A DNA stretch of 64,000 nt from an uncultured Psychroserpens sp. (GTDB taxonomy: Bacteria; Bacteroidota; Bacteroidia; Flavobacteriales; Flavobacteriaceae). Below are positions 28,647 through 37,266 of the stretch, piece after piece; position 1 is the first letter of the stretch; each line of letters starts with the position of its first letter. The translations under genes were made by a program, and so were the position numbers. The notes under the pieces are model-generated. The model searched no databases. It was not told the DNA's origin and was given only the letters and a program-made list of their open reading frames with translations. The stretch lies in contig CANLEE010000001.1 of assembly GCA_947489585.1 (NCBI GenBank), positions 490,946 through 554,945 of the forward strand, read 5' to 3'.

Positions 28647-29561
28647 TTAAAGGTTTTTATAATCAGGAAGCGTTGGTCTGTTTTTCAAACCATCTTCAAT
28701 GACTTTTAGTACATGTTTGCGTTCTTCACCATGTAATGGTAATCTAGGGGCACGAACCGTTTCGGTACCAATACCAGTTGCAACTTCAGCTAACTTTATG
28801 TTTTGCACTAATTTAGGGTTTATATCTAACTCTAGCAATGGCAAAAACCATCTATAAATATCTATGGCTTCTTTAATTCGACCTGCTTTTTGAAGTTCAT
28901 AAATTGCAACGGTCTCTGCAGGAAATGCACAAACTAAACCTGCAATCCAACCGTCTGCTCCCATAAGCAAACTTTCTAATGCAACTGTATCTACCCCTGT
29001 CATGATTTTAAGTCGATCTCCAAAACGATTTTTGATTCTCGTGACATTAGAAATATCTCTTGTTGATTCTTTAACGGCTTCAATGTTATCACATTTTAGT
29101 AATTCATCAAACATTTCTAAAGTGACCTCAACTTTATAATCTACAGGATTATTATATACCATTATTGGTAATGATGTACTATTAGCAACAGCTTTAAAGT
29201 ACTCAACAGTTTCTCTGTCTCCAGATTTATATCGCATTGGAGGCAACATCATGAGTCCTTTTGCGCCATCTGTCTCTGCATTTTGAGCTGCTCGTATAGC
29301 CTCTTTTGTAGATTGTTCAGCAATATTAATGAGTACTGGAACTTTATCTTTAACAAGATCTACTGTAGTTGTGGTCAATATTCTTTTTTCTGTTTCGCTT
29401 AATGTACTCGCTTCTCCAAGTGTTCCTCCCAATACGATACCATGCACACCCGCTTCTAGTTGTGCTTGAATATTGTGTTCAAACATATGAAGATCAAGTC
29501 TATCTGAATCTGTGAACTTTGTTGTTACTGCTGGCATGACGCCTTTCCATTGTATGCTCAT
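28647..29561 (-). CDS. 1-pyrroline-4-hydroxy-2-carboxylate deaminase (DapA family)
   Basis: 304 residues of the DHDPS/NAL TIM-barrel superfamily. The Schiff-base lysine is Lys164 (EAVKESTRD), with Tyr136 in MVYNNP as the usual proton relay. The GGTLGEASTLS loop is in its expected place (DapA has GTTGE). Context supports deamination of 1-pyrroline-4-hydroxy-2-carboxylate to 2-oxoglutarate semialdehyde and ammonia rather than lysine biosynthesis. It is the first gene of the operon and faces the AraC regulator across 158 bases containing two spaced direct repeats. Confidence 0.9.
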   Translation of the reverse strand: MSIQWKGVMPAVTTKFTDSDRLDLHMFEHNIQAQLEAGVHGIVLGGTLGEASTLSETEKRILTTTTVDLVKDKVPVLINIAEQSTKEAIRAAQNAETDGAKGLMMLPPMRYKSGDRETVEYFKAVANSTSLPIMVYNNPVDYKVEVTLEMFDELLKCDNIEAVKESTRDISNVTRIKNRFGDRLKIMTGVDTVALESLLMGADGWIAGLVCAFPAETVAIYELQKAGRIKEAIDIYRWFLPLLELDINPKLVQNIKLAEVATGIGTETVRAPRLPLHGEERKHVLKVIEDGLKNRPTLPDYKNL

Positions 29562-29622
29562 AAATGCTTTTTTTTTAATACGGTAAATTTAGTGCAGTAT
29601 TTTATAATTGAATAATGGCTAT

Positions 29623-29651
29623 TTATCCATTATTGATATTATATTATCCAT
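29623..29651. promoter_or_regulatory. candidate AraC-type operator (two direct half-sites 21 bp apart)
   Basis: TTATCCAT occurs at 29623-29630 and again at 29644-29651, both in the same orientation. A 21-bp period places them on the same helix face, as in AraC I1/I2 half-sites. The pair lies in the divergent spacer between the deaminase gene and the AraC regulator gene, about 70 bases before the regulator start. No clear -7 element was found nearby. Confidence 0.55.
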
Positions 29652-29719
29652 ATAATATGTAAAATTTATTTTAAAGAATAGTATTTGCGTATATTAGATG
29701 CTTAATTAAATTCTATACT

Positions 29720-30568
29720 GTGAAAGTATTGCCTTTTAAAATTCCAAAACCTGAATTTGATGCCTTGATTTTTCAAAAGGACAAAGGTCTTTTATTTTTT
29801 GACAAACTACATCAACATGAAGAAATTCAGGTGAGTTTAATTATTGAAGGCGAAGGCACTTTAATTGTTGGAGATACTATAAATTATTATGAGGATGGTG
29901 ATGTTTTGATAATTGGTAGTAACCTTCCACATGTTTTTAAAAGTGATATATCTTCTGGTCAAAGATCTCATATGCAGACCTTATTTTTTACTGAATCCTC
30001 CTTTGGAATTGATTTTTTTAATCTTGAAGAATTGAAAGAGTTAAAACCTTTTTTCAAACGTTCTAAGCAAGGGTTTAAAGTGACTTCGCATAAAAAATTA
30101 ATGTTTTCATTATTTGAAGGACTTGAAAATGCTTCAAAACTAGAATGTTTTATTCGCTTACTGGAGCTACTCAAACTTTTATCAAAATGTAGCTATAAAA
30201 GTTTGTCCTCATTTATTTATGATAAAATATATACAGATATTGAAGGTAAGCGTATGCGTGATGTTTTTGAGTATACAATGAATAATTTCGAGAAACCTAT
30301 TACTTTATCAACAGTTTCGAACGTGGCAAATATGACCAAAAATGCGTTTTGCAAATATTTTAAAAAGCGAACCAATAAAACTTACATCACATTTTTAAAT
30401 GAGTTACGCATTGAACAAGCTTGTAAGTTATTGTTATCTAATAGGGATTTGTCTGTTGCTGAAATTGCTGAACAAACAGGCTTTCAAAATATTTCAAATT
30501 TCAACAGGCAATTTAAAACGGTGAAGTCTATGAGTCCATCTGTATTTAAATCTTCAAAGAAGAACTAA
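29720..30568 (+). CDS. AraC family transcriptional regulator
   Basis: 282 residues starting at GTG. The N-terminal half (1-150) is a cupin-like sensing domain (HQHEEIQVSLIIEGEGTLIVGD). The C-terminal ~100 residues are a two-HTH AraC DNA-binding domain (NVANMTKNAFCKYFKKRTNK, then VAEIAEQTGFQNISNFNRQF). It is divergent from the hydroxyproline operon, so it most likely controls that operon, probably with a proline derivative as ligand. Its end overlaps the convergent phnA-like gene by 4 bases. Confidence 0.88.
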   Translation: MKVLPFKIPKPEFDALIFQKDKGLLFFDKLHQHEEIQVSLIIEGEGTLIVGDTINYYEDGDVLIIGSNLPHVFKSDISSGQRSHMQTLFFTESSFGIDFFNLEELKELKPFFKRSKQGFKVTSHKKLMFSLFEGLENASKLECFIRLLELLKLLSKCSYKSLSSFIYDKIYTDIEGKRMRDVFEYTMNNFEKPITLSTVSNVANMTKNAFCKYFKKRTNKTYITFLNELRIEQACKLLLSNRDLSVAEIAEQTGFQNISNFNRQFKTVKSMSPSVFKSSKKN

Positions 30569-31143
30569 AGTTTTTTAACGTATTCTGTTATAATAACAGT
30601 TAACGTTGGACCAACTTTACCTTCAATATACTTTTCATTTTCACGATCCAAACGAATATTTCTAACGGCAGTTCCTTGTTTTGCAATTTGACTAGACCCT
30701 TTTATTTTTAAATCTTTAATTAGTACGACTGAATCTCCAGCTTCCAATACAACACCATTCACGTCTCTATGAATCAACCTTTCTGGATCTGCTTCACCTT
30801 CTCCTGTCGCTTTAGCAAACTCTAAAACCTCATCTTCCATATACATCATATCTATTAAATCTTGAGGCCAACCTTCATGTCTTAATCTTGATAATAATCT
30901 CCAAGCCATCACTTGAACCGCTTGATGTTCGCTCCACATACTATCATTTAAACATCTCCAATGATTAGCATCTGTAGTTTCTGGATTTTCAATTTGTCCA
31001 ATACAAGTTTTACATGCAAGAAGCGATTTATTTAAACGCTCTTCCTTTGCAGGAGCAAGTGTATAAACTTCTAAATGTTCATCATTACTACATAATTCGC
31101 ATTTGCCATCGGCTCTCTTGTTTAATTCTCTTTCTAAACTCAT
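30565..31143 (-). CDS. PhnA-like zinc-ribbon protein
   Basis: 192 residues. The N-terminus has a zinc ribbon (CELC near 15 and CKTC near 44), and residues ~125-190 form the PhnA SH3-like domain (DVNGVVLEAGDSVVLIKDLK ... IKGSSQIAKQGT). Despite the name, phosphonate metabolism is not established for this family. It is longer than E. coli PhnA because of an inserted helical middle. It stands alone, with a -7 element upstream on its strand. Confidence 0.87.
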   Translation of the reverse strand: MSLERELNKRADGKCELCSNDEHLEVYTLAPAKEERLNKSLLACKTCIGQIENPETTDANHWRCLNDSMWSEHQAVQVMAWRLLSRLRHEGWPQDLIDMMYMEDEVLEFAKATGEGEADPERLIHRDVNGVVLEAGDSVVLIKDLKIKGSSQIAKQGTAVRNIRLDRENEKYIEGKVGPTLTVIITEYVKKL

Positions 31144-31166
31144 AAAGTTGACATTTTTTAGTGCTG

Positions 31167-31174
31167 CAAATGTA
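31167..31174 (-). promoter_or_regulatory. -7 element for the phnA-like gene
   Basis: TACATTTG on the minus strand matches TAnnTTTG and lies 23 bases before the ATG. No -33 TTG was seen at the right distance. Confidence 0.4.
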
Positions 31175-31205
31175 TTGTTTTAATTTTATCTACTTATTTT
31201 TAAAT

Positions 31206-31682
31206 ATGCAAAATCCAATCGTTAGAAAAGCGACATTAGCAGACATAGAAACTTTAAAAAAATTCAAACTTGGGTTAATTAAAGCAGAACTTCCTATGGA
31301 TGAAACTATAAAGGAAGACACCGTTAGTTATTACGATTTAGAAGCCTTAATCACAAATGACAATTCTGAATTATTAGTTGCGGTTATCGATAGTGAACTT
31401 GTTGCTAGTGGTTATGCAAAAATCATTCCTGACAGACCTTACTTAAAACATGACTTTCAAGGCTATTTAGGTTTTATGTTTGTTCCAAAAAAACATCGTG
31501 GAAATGGCTACAATAAATTAGTTTTAGATGCTTTATTAAAATGGTGTAAATCCCGAAACATATATGAAATACGATTAGATGTTTATGATACTAATCCAGC
31601 AGCAATAAGAGCTTATGAAAAAGCAGGGTTTAAAAAACATTTAATAAATATGCGTTTGGATATTAGGGACTCTGACTTATAA
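31206..31682 (+). CDS. GNAT family N-acetyltransferase
   Basis: The ATG at 31206 (MQNPIVRKATLADIETL) gives 158 residues beginning with the first GNAT strand; the 15 codons before it are hydrophobic and overlap the divergent promoter region. The acetyl-CoA loop is seen as VPKKHRGNGYNKLVL (R/QxxGxG/A variant), and NPAAIRAYEKAGF is the typical fourth motif. The substrate is unknown. It converges with and overlaps the MmcQ/YjbR gene by 6 bases. Confidence 0.88.
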   Translation: MQNPIVRKATLADIETLKKFKLGLIKAELPMDETIKEDTVSYYDLEALITNDNSELLVAVIDSELVASGYAKIIPDRPYLKHDFQGYLGFMFVPKKHRGNGYNKLVLDALLKWCKSRNIYEIRLDVYDTNPAAIRAYEKAGFKKHLINMRLDIRDSDL

Positions 31683-32039
31683 AAGTTGATCTCTCATTTT
31701 TTTAGTCATTTTTTTTACTACCATATCATAAGAATGGTCAATTAATTCGGTAATCAATTTAGGAGACAAGTCACCATTATGAATATAGACACTATTCCAT
31801 TGTTTTTTGTGCATGTGATATCCAGGTTGAATACTATCATACGCTGCTCTAAGCTCCACGGCGTAATCAGGGTCACATTTTAGATTGATAAAGACATTGC
31901 CTTCCTCCCACTTTTTAAGTGATGCTAATGCAAACATTTTTCCAAGTACTTTAAACACAAGTGTGTCCTCATCAAATGGAAAGTGTTCTGTAACTGCTTT
32001 TTTACTTAAGCAATAGTCTCTGTATTGTTCTATATTCAT
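31677..32039 (-). CDS. MmcQ/YjbR family protein
   Basis: 120 residues with the CyaY-like YjbR fold: start MNIEQYRDYCLSKKAVTEHF, then VFKVLGKMFALASL, INLKCDPDYAVELR and KKQWNSVYI. It is annotated generally as a DNA-binding family, but cellular role is unclear. The start overlaps the upstream GNAT stop by 1 base, so the two are co-transcribed. Confidence 0.88.
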   Translation of the reverse strand: MNIEQYRDYCLSKKAVTEHFPFDEDTLVFKVLGKMFALASLKKWEEGNVFINLKCDPDYAVELRAAYDSIQPGYHMHKKQWNSVYIHNGDLSPKLITELIDHSYDMVVKKMTKKMRDQLL

Positions 32040-32437
32040 TATAATAAACGTTCCATTACTTTTTCTGGGTGCTTCAATTCGGTATAACCAAATTGGCTAT
32101 ATAGTTTATGAGCATCAGATGTTTTTAGCATCCAAACTTTGCAGGATTGAAGTTTTGGCTCTTCATTGACAGCTTTCATTAATTCCTTAGAATAACCTTT
32201 TCCTCTGTATTCTGGGAGAATAAAAACATCCATAAGATACGCAAATACAGTATAATCTGTAGCAATTCGAGCAAATCCGATTTGTTTGTCTTCCAGATAA
32301 AAACCAAAACACAAACTATGTTCTATTGAGGCTTTAACTTGTTCTAAGCTTCGTCCTTTTGCCCAATAGGTTTCGGTCAAAAACTCATGAATCATTTTAA
32401 CATCTAAACGCGATTTATCTTTTGATATCTCAATCAC
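32039..32437 (-). CDS. GNAT family N-acetyltransferase
   Basis: 132 residues. Motif A is clear: VFILPEYRGKGYSKELM with the acetyl-CoA loop RGKGYS. The later KLYSQFGYTEL stretch is the usual C-terminal GNAT element. It overlaps the DUF4230 gene by 4 bases and the MmcQ gene by 1. Its acceptor substrate is unknown. Confidence 0.9.
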   Translation of the reverse strand: MIEISKDKSRLDVKMIHEFLTETYWAKGRSLEQVKASIEHSLCFGFYLEDKQIGFARIATDYTVFAYLMDVFILPEYRGKGYSKELMKAVNEEPKLQSCKVWMLKTSDAHKLYSQFGYTELKHPEKVMERLL

Positions 32438-33045
32438 TCTTGAAGTTTTTTAGGTGTTTTGTCTTCAATTTTTAAAGCGGTATAGTCCAATTTCCAACCA
32501 ATAGTTTCAACGATACTTTCGATAAGCAAAACCGAATCTAATGCTTCTCGTTTAGCAATTTCATATAAACCGCTCTCAGGTACTTTGTTCATGATATGAA
32601 GTTTTGCTTCATTGTGCAATTCGGTTAAATCGGAAGCTTCAAATTTATTAAACATCCCATCAGACTTATCATAATAGTTTAAATCGGTTTCAATACTTAA
32701 GACTTCAGGCTGCGGAAAATGAAACAGTTTTACTGTTTTTGTTTTGACATCAGAATCCATTTGAATTTTAGATAAATCGAAACCTACATGTGCTTTGGCA
32801 TTAATGATTACTAAGGCCTTCTTCTTACTGGTAATGAGTTTTAAAAATCGCTCTTTAACGTCTTCGTAATGGTAGATTTCTGCGAAATCACCTTCAACAG
32901 TAATGAATTTACATACCTTTTTGATTTTGTCTAATAGAATTATCGATTGAGAGTTGGTTTGCTTTTTTAATCTAAACTGTTTCAGGATAGTCACAATACC
33001 AAGTGTGACTAATATGCTTAAGATGATTATAAAAAATGTTTCCAT
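32434..33045 (-). CDS. DUF4230 family membrane-anchored protein
   Basis: 203 residues with an N-terminal membrane helix (residues 4-22) and a soluble domain whose pattern (ITVEGDFAEIYHYED ... ALVIINAKAHVGFDLSKI) is that of DUF4230. It probably sits in the inner membrane with the domain outside. Function is unknown. It starts a three-gene run (DUF4230, GNAT, MmcQ) with 4-base and 1-base overlaps. Confidence 0.85.
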   Translation of the reverse strand: METFFIIILSILVTLGIVTILKQFRLKKQTNSQSIILLDKIKKVCKFITVEGDFAEIYHYEDVKERFLKLITSKKKALVIINAKAHVGFDLSKIQMDSDVKTKTVKLFHFPQPEVLSIETDLNYYDKSDGMFNKFEASDLTELHNEAKLHIMNKVPESGLYEIAKREALDSVLLIESIVETIGWKLDYTALKIEDKTPKKLQE

Positions 33046-33086
33046 AGTTAGTTATTTCTATACAATTTTATGTGTTCTAGATAGCT

Positions 33087-33117
33087 ACATTCAAATTTTA
33101 AGCCAGAATTTGAATGT
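33087..33117 (-). terminator. hairpin between the cyclase gene and the DUF4230 gene
   Basis: Perfect 11-bp arms ACATTCAAATT / AATTTGAATGT around a 9-base loop, 30 bases after the cyclase stop on the minus strand. There is no strong T run, so termination is likely but not certain; it could also be an operator. Confidence 0.5.
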
Positions 33118-33146
33118 TATACTTCAACATAACATATCGCATTAAT

Positions 33147-33896
33147 TTACTCTAATATTTTATACAAAATAGGTTTGCTTGGTGTAGCATCATTTTCAAA
33201 AGGTGCAATCTGAAGATTTAAAAAATATTCACCATCTTCAACACTATTTGGGACATATATGAACTCAGTGATTGTTGCATCTTTACGAAGTTTTCCGTGG
33301 AAATTCCAAAACGCCTTATGTGATTTCAACTCGCCTCCATCTTCCTCTCTGTCTATGCTTGGCAAATCAATAAGTAAGTGTTTTATCCCTTTTTTGACTA
33401 AAAACGCTACTGCATCTTCTTTTAAATAGGTCCAATTCGTATTTGAATACTGATGTGATAGTTTATCTTTCAAATTAGGTATCGTTCGTATCACTATGGC
33501 ATCCCGTTTCTTATTCCCTAAGGCAAATTGCAATTGCGCTTTTGAGATTACTGTATCATCATTCAACTCTTCTGGAGCTACTGTAATAACTTCCGCTAAA
33601 AAGAAAAACTGTTTTAAATTTTGATTAATAGAATGAATTTCTTCAGTGATATGACCAACACATTCGGTATGTGTACCATGCGCATGTGGGTTAAATTGAA
33701 TGTTACGAAAATTCACCGCAGCACCATCTTTAACACTTATAATGTCTTCATCAAACATAACAGGTTCAATTTTTGGTTCATCAATATACCATGCATTAAC
33801 ATTAGATTTTGAAGCACGCATTGGTATAGAAATATCTAACGGTTTTGATAAATCTATTTGGAGTTTTCTGGAATTAAATTGAATTGTAGCAATCAC
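33147..33896 (-). CDS. cyclase family protein (kynurenine formamidase-like)
   Basis: 249 residues with the metal site of the cyclase/KynB family, HAHGTHTECVGH, in which the usual HxGTHxDxPxH Asp is replaced by Glu. A second element, DLPSIDREEDGG, follows. These enzymes hydrolyse formamides, lactones or related bonds. The Glu replacement leaves exact activity open. The start overlaps the hemW-like stop by 1 base. Confidence 0.82.
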   Translation of the reverse strand: MIATIQFNSRKLQIDLSKPLDISIPMRASKSNVNAWYIDEPKIEPVMFDEDIISVKDGAAVNFRNIQFNPHAHGTHTECVGHITEEIHSINQNLKQFFFLAEVITVAPEELNDDTVISKAQLQFALGNKKRDAIVIRTIPNLKDKLSHQYSNTNWTYLKEDAVAFLVKKGIKHLLIDLPSIDREEDGGELKSHKAFWNFHGKLRKDATITEFIYVPNSVEDGEYFLNLQIAPFENDATPSKPILYKILE

Positions 33897-35080
33897 TATA
33901 CATTAATTTTAAAAAGGTCAGATGCTATACCATCACTCAAAAATTTACCCTTTTTAGTGACTAATAGCTTTTCATCTTCAATATACAATAAATGTTGATT
34001 TATAAAAGGTTCGGCTAGCTGTAAAAGATAGTCTTTAAAATTTTCTCCATAGTCTTTAGTTATTTTTTCAAGTGAAACTCCCCAAACTGTTCGCAAACCT
34101 GTCATTATATATTCATTATATTTATCAGTTATGGTTAATTTTTCTGTTTCCATCGGAAAAAAGCCATTTCCAATAGACGTTATGTATTTTGAATTATTAC
34201 TAATATTCCAGCTTCTTTCATTTCCGTTGAAAGAATGTGCCGAAGGTCCAATTCCAATATATGGCTTTCCTTGCCAATAGGCTGAATTATTTCTACTAAA
34301 ATAATCCGTTTTACCAAAGTTAGACAACTCATAATGTATAAAATTGTGAGCTTCTAAAGTAGCTACCAAAATATGAAATTGTTCTTGTGCCAAATCATCA
34401 TCAACGTTATCTATAATACCTTTTTTAATGAAGCTTTCTAAAGCTGTTTTGGGTTCAACAGTTAAAGCATAACTAGACATATGCGGAATATCATAACTCA
34501 AAGCCATCTCTATATTTGCTTTCCATTGTTCATTACTTAATCCGGGAATTCCATAAATAAGGTCAATAGAAATATTATCAAAGTGCCGAGTCGCCATAGA
34601 CAAACATTTTTTAGCTTCATCTGCATTATGTGCACGATTCATAAGTTTTAAATCGTCTTCAAAAAAAGACTGAATACCAATACTTAAACGGTTTATACCA
34701 ATAGCTCGATACTGTTTGAATATTGAATTGTCACTCACTTCGACTGCGTTCGGTGTGTTAGCATGATACTGTTTTATGCTACTAATGAGATCATCTGGAT
34801 TGGCTTCGAGTGTAATCTCTGGTGTTTCGGAAACTATATAATTTTGATAGACAGTCTCTATTAAAAATTGTAATTCTTCACTGGTTAATAGTGATGGTGT
34901 TCCGCCTCCAAAATAAATAGTCTCTACAGTTGTATTTTGAAACTCGTTTTTGCGCATTTCCAATTCTTTGGCTAATGCATTTATGAGTTGATCTTTCTTT
35001 TTTAAAGAGGTTGAAAAATGAAAATCACAATAGTGGCAAGCTTGTTTGCAAAATGGTATGTGAATGTAGATGCCGCTCAC
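33896..35080 (-). CDS. hemW: HemW-like radical SAM heme chaperone
   Basis: 394 residues. The radical SAM cluster motif is CKQACHYC (Cys11, Cys15, Cys18) within YIHIPFCKQACHYCDFHF. The HemN/HemW family markers YFGGGTPSLL, NRLSIGIQSF and DLIYGIPG follow, with the C-terminal HemW domain after residue ~290. It most likely inserts or carries heme rather than acting as coproporphyrinogen oxidase; that preference follows family knowledge. It overlaps ruvC by 4 bases. Confidence 0.88.
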   Translation of the reverse strand: MSGIYIHIPFCKQACHYCDFHFSTSLKKKDQLINALAKELEMRKNEFQNTTVETIYFGGGTPSLLTSEELQFLIETVYQNYIVSETPEITLEANPDDLISSIKQYHANTPNAVEVSDNSIFKQYRAIGINRLSIGIQSFFEDDLKLMNRAHNADEAKKCLSMATRHFDNISIDLIYGIPGLSNEQWKANIEMALSYDIPHMSSYALTVEPKTALESFIKKGIIDNVDDDLAQEQFHILVATLEAHNFIHYELSNFGKTDYFSRNNSAYWQGKPYIGIGPSAHSFNGNERSWNISNNSKYITSIGNGFFPMETEKLTITDKYNEYIMTGLRTVWGVSLEKITKDYGENFKDYLLQLAEPFINQHLLYIEDEKLLVTKKGKFLSDGIASDLFKINV

Positions 35081-35631
35081 TTCTTAACGCGATCTTCATT
35101 CTGTTTTACAAAAGCGCCCCAACCTGAATAGCTTTTACCAACTTCGATACGACCTTGATTATAGAAATGACAAACCGCTGCGGCTAAACCATCCATAGAA
35201 TCTAAATTTTTAGGTAAGGTTTTTAAACCTAATAAACTCTGAAGCATTTTTGCGACCTGCTCTTTACTAGCATTTCCATTTCCAGTGATTGCCATTTTTA
35301 TTTTTTTAGGTGCATATTCAGTAATTGGGATTTCTCGAGACAAGCCTGCAGCCATAGCCACACCCTGTGCACGTCCTAGTTTAAGCATACTTTGTACATT
35401 TTTCCCAAAGAAAGGTGCTTCAATGGCAATTTCATCGGGATGATGTGTATCAATGAGTTCGACAGTACGTTCAAAAATGAGTTTTAATTTTAAATAATGA
35501 TCAGAATATTTCTTTAAATCCAATTCATTTAGCTGAAGAAAGATCATTTTTTTTTCAACCACTTTTATGAGCCCAAATCCCATAATGGTTGTTCCTGGGT
35601 CGATTCCTAGTATAATTTTTTCGTTACTCAT
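35077..35631 (-). CDS. ruvC: RuvC Holliday junction endonuclease
   Basis: 184 residues. Acidic catalytic residues are visible: Asp11 in LGIDPGTT, Glu71 in IAIEAPFFGKNVQS, and Asp144/Asp147 in NLDSMDGLAAAVCH. RuvC resolves Holliday junctions together with RuvAB. It overlaps the neighbouring barrel-protein gene by 1 base and hemW by 4, an arrangement common in Flavobacteriaceae. Confidence 0.95.
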   Translation of the reverse strand: MSNEKIILGIDPGTTIMGFGLIKVVEKKMIFLQLNELDLKKYSDHYLKLKLIFERTVELIDTHHPDEIAIEAPFFGKNVQSMLKLGRAQGVAMAAGLSREIPITEYAPKKIKMAITGNGNASKEQVAKMLQSLLGLKTLPKNLDSMDGLAAAVCHFYNQGRIEVGKSYSGWGAFVKQNEDRVKK

Positions 35632-36266
35632 TAATCACAGTATTGACATCCACTTATTGAGAATGTAAGTCCGAAGCTTATTGTTAAAAGATTTCCATTA
35701 AACGAACCAAAACCTTCTGTAATGGGATCAAAATCTTTTCCGAAACCTAAAATATAAGACGTATCTACAAAAGCGGACATTCGTTGAGTGATTCCATAAT
35801 GAATTTCTAATCCAGCCATCAGATTAAAGAAAGAGGTCTTATTTCCACCGAAGTTCCCTAAGGGCTTTACAAACGAATATCCTGGTCCAGCATGAGTTAC
35901 AAGGCCCATACGTTGCGGTATAAATGAAATAGATTCCGTTGGGTCATACACAAACTGTGCATTAATTCGAGTATAATTGGTTTTAAACTCTACAGAATTA
36001 TCTCCACTAGAAAACCGATTAAAGCCAAAGTCGAGTTTGGCGCCTAACTGCGGTTTAAACATGTGTTGAATTCCTAGGTTTACTGTTGGGAAATTTACTG
36101 ATTTAGATTCAAATCCATCAACAAACCCAGATTGCGAAGGACTATTGATACCTAAGGCAACTTGTGCTTTCCATTTATTAGTATCCCTTTGCGCATAAGT
36201 ATTTACAAAACAAACAAAAGCTAATATTAAAATACTTGATTTTTGAAGTCTATAATTTGAGGTCAT
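35631..36266 (-). CDS. outer-membrane beta-barrel protein, unknown function
   Basis: 211 residues with a signal peptide (ILILAFVCFVNTYAQ) and about eight amphipathic strands with aromatic ends (VNLGIQHMF, GAKLDFGFNRF, LLTISFGLTFS), matching small outer-membrane barrel families. It ends unusually with CQYCD rather than a terminal aromatic residue. It heads the ruvC-hemW-cyclase operon. Confidence 0.78.
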   Translation of the reverse strand: MTSNYRLQKSSILILAFVCFVNTYAQRDTNKWKAQVALGINSPSQSGFVDGFESKSVNFPTVNLGIQHMFKPQLGAKLDFGFNRFSSGDNSVEFKTNYTRINAQFVYDPTESISFIPQRMGLVTHAGPGYSFVKPLGNFGGNKTSFFNLMAGLEIHYGITQRMSAFVDTSYILGFGKDFDPITEGFGSFNGNLLTISFGLTFSISGCQYCD

Positions 36267-36291
36267 ACTGTTTTATTAGTTATTTTGCGAC

Positions 36292-37266
36292 ATGCATTTT
36301 GGCAGCCTTCCTTACAAAACTAAACAATTCTTTTTTGTACTTATTAAATTAAGTATTGTAGTTGGTGCTTTTTATTTTATCTATCAAAAACTGGTTACTA
36401 ATCCAGATTTAGATTTTCATCTATTTTGGTCATTTTTGAGAGAAAACAATGCTTTTTCGGCTAAAAACATTAGTTTTTTACTCATTTTGACTAGTTTTAA
36501 TTGGTTTTTTGAAACCTTAAAATGGAAATTATTAGTCAGTTATATCAAAACCATTTCGCTTAAAAATGCTATAGAACAAAGTTTGGGTGCTTTAACTGCG
36601 TCGTTATTTACACCTAACCGTATAGGAGAATATGGTGCTAAAGCAATATACTTTGAGCCTTCCAAACGCAAACAAGTCGTACTTCTTAATTTATTAGGTA
36701 ATATAACTCAAATGACTGCCACTATTATATTTGGTAGTATTGGTTTATGGCTTATGCATTCTAAATATAATCTTCAAATTAACTATTTTAAAATCTCTCG
36801 GTTTCTAGTTTTTATTGTTATTATATTTCTTTTTACTGCTTTTGGAATCCAACAAAATAAATTTAAAATTAAAGGCTTTTCAATAGAACGGCTAAAAAAC
36901 TTCTTTAAACATTTACCAACAAGAATTCATGTTTCTGTATTTGGAATTTCAATATTAAGGTATCTCATATTCTCATTTCAGTTTTATTTTTTATTAAAAC
37001 TTTTTGGAATTAATGTAAGTTATTATAATGCAATGGTGATTATAACATCAATGTATATCATAGCTTCGGTGATCCCATCTATTTTTATTTTTGATGTTGT
37101 AATAAAAGGCAGTGTTGCCGTTTATTTATTTTCACTTGTTGGTGTTAACGAGTTTACTACACTAAGTGTTGTCACCATTATGTGGTTATTAAATTTTGTG
37201 CTTCCAAGTGTTTTTGGGAGTTATTATGTTCTTAATTTTAACGTTCCAAAAACCAACGATTACTAA
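36292..37266 (+). CDS. lysylphosphatidylglycerol synthetase-type membrane domain protein
   Basis: 324 residues with about eight membrane helices (first at ~15-33). The family-typical core reads SLGALTASLFTPNRIGEYGAKA, the LPG_synthase_TM/UPF0104 signature. No soluble aminoacyl-transferase domain is attached, so it is probably a lipid-linked transport or flippase-type protein rather than LPG synthase. It overlaps the downstream glycosyltransferase by 1 base (TAATG), suggesting a joint role in envelope glycolipid synthesis. Confidence 0.85.
   Translation: MHFGSLPYKTKQFFFVLIKLSIVVGAFYFIYQKLVTNPDLDFHLFWSFLRENNAFSAKNISFLLILTSFNWFFETLKWKLLVSYIKTISLKNAIEQSLGALTASLFTPNRIGEYGAKAIYFEPSKRKQVVLLNLLGNITQMTATIIFGSIGLWLMHSKYNLQINYFKISRFLVFIVIIFLFTAFGIQQNKFKIKGFSIERLKNFFKHLPTRIHVSVFGISILRYLIFSFQFYFLLKLFGINVSYYNAMVIITSMYIIASVIPSIFIFDVVIKGSVAVYLFSLVGVNEFTTLSVVTIMWLLNFVLPSVFGSYYVLNFNVPKTNDY

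Noticed and set aside
28647..29561. lysine-biosynthesis DapA
   Set aside because: The gene lies in a hydroxyproline operon with epimerase and semialdehyde dehydrogenase, and no other lysine genes are close.
31161..31205. 15-codon N-terminal extension of the plus-strand GNAT protein
   Set aside because: The added residues are hydrophobic and overlap the promoter of the divergent phnA-like gene; the GNAT fold starts at 31206.
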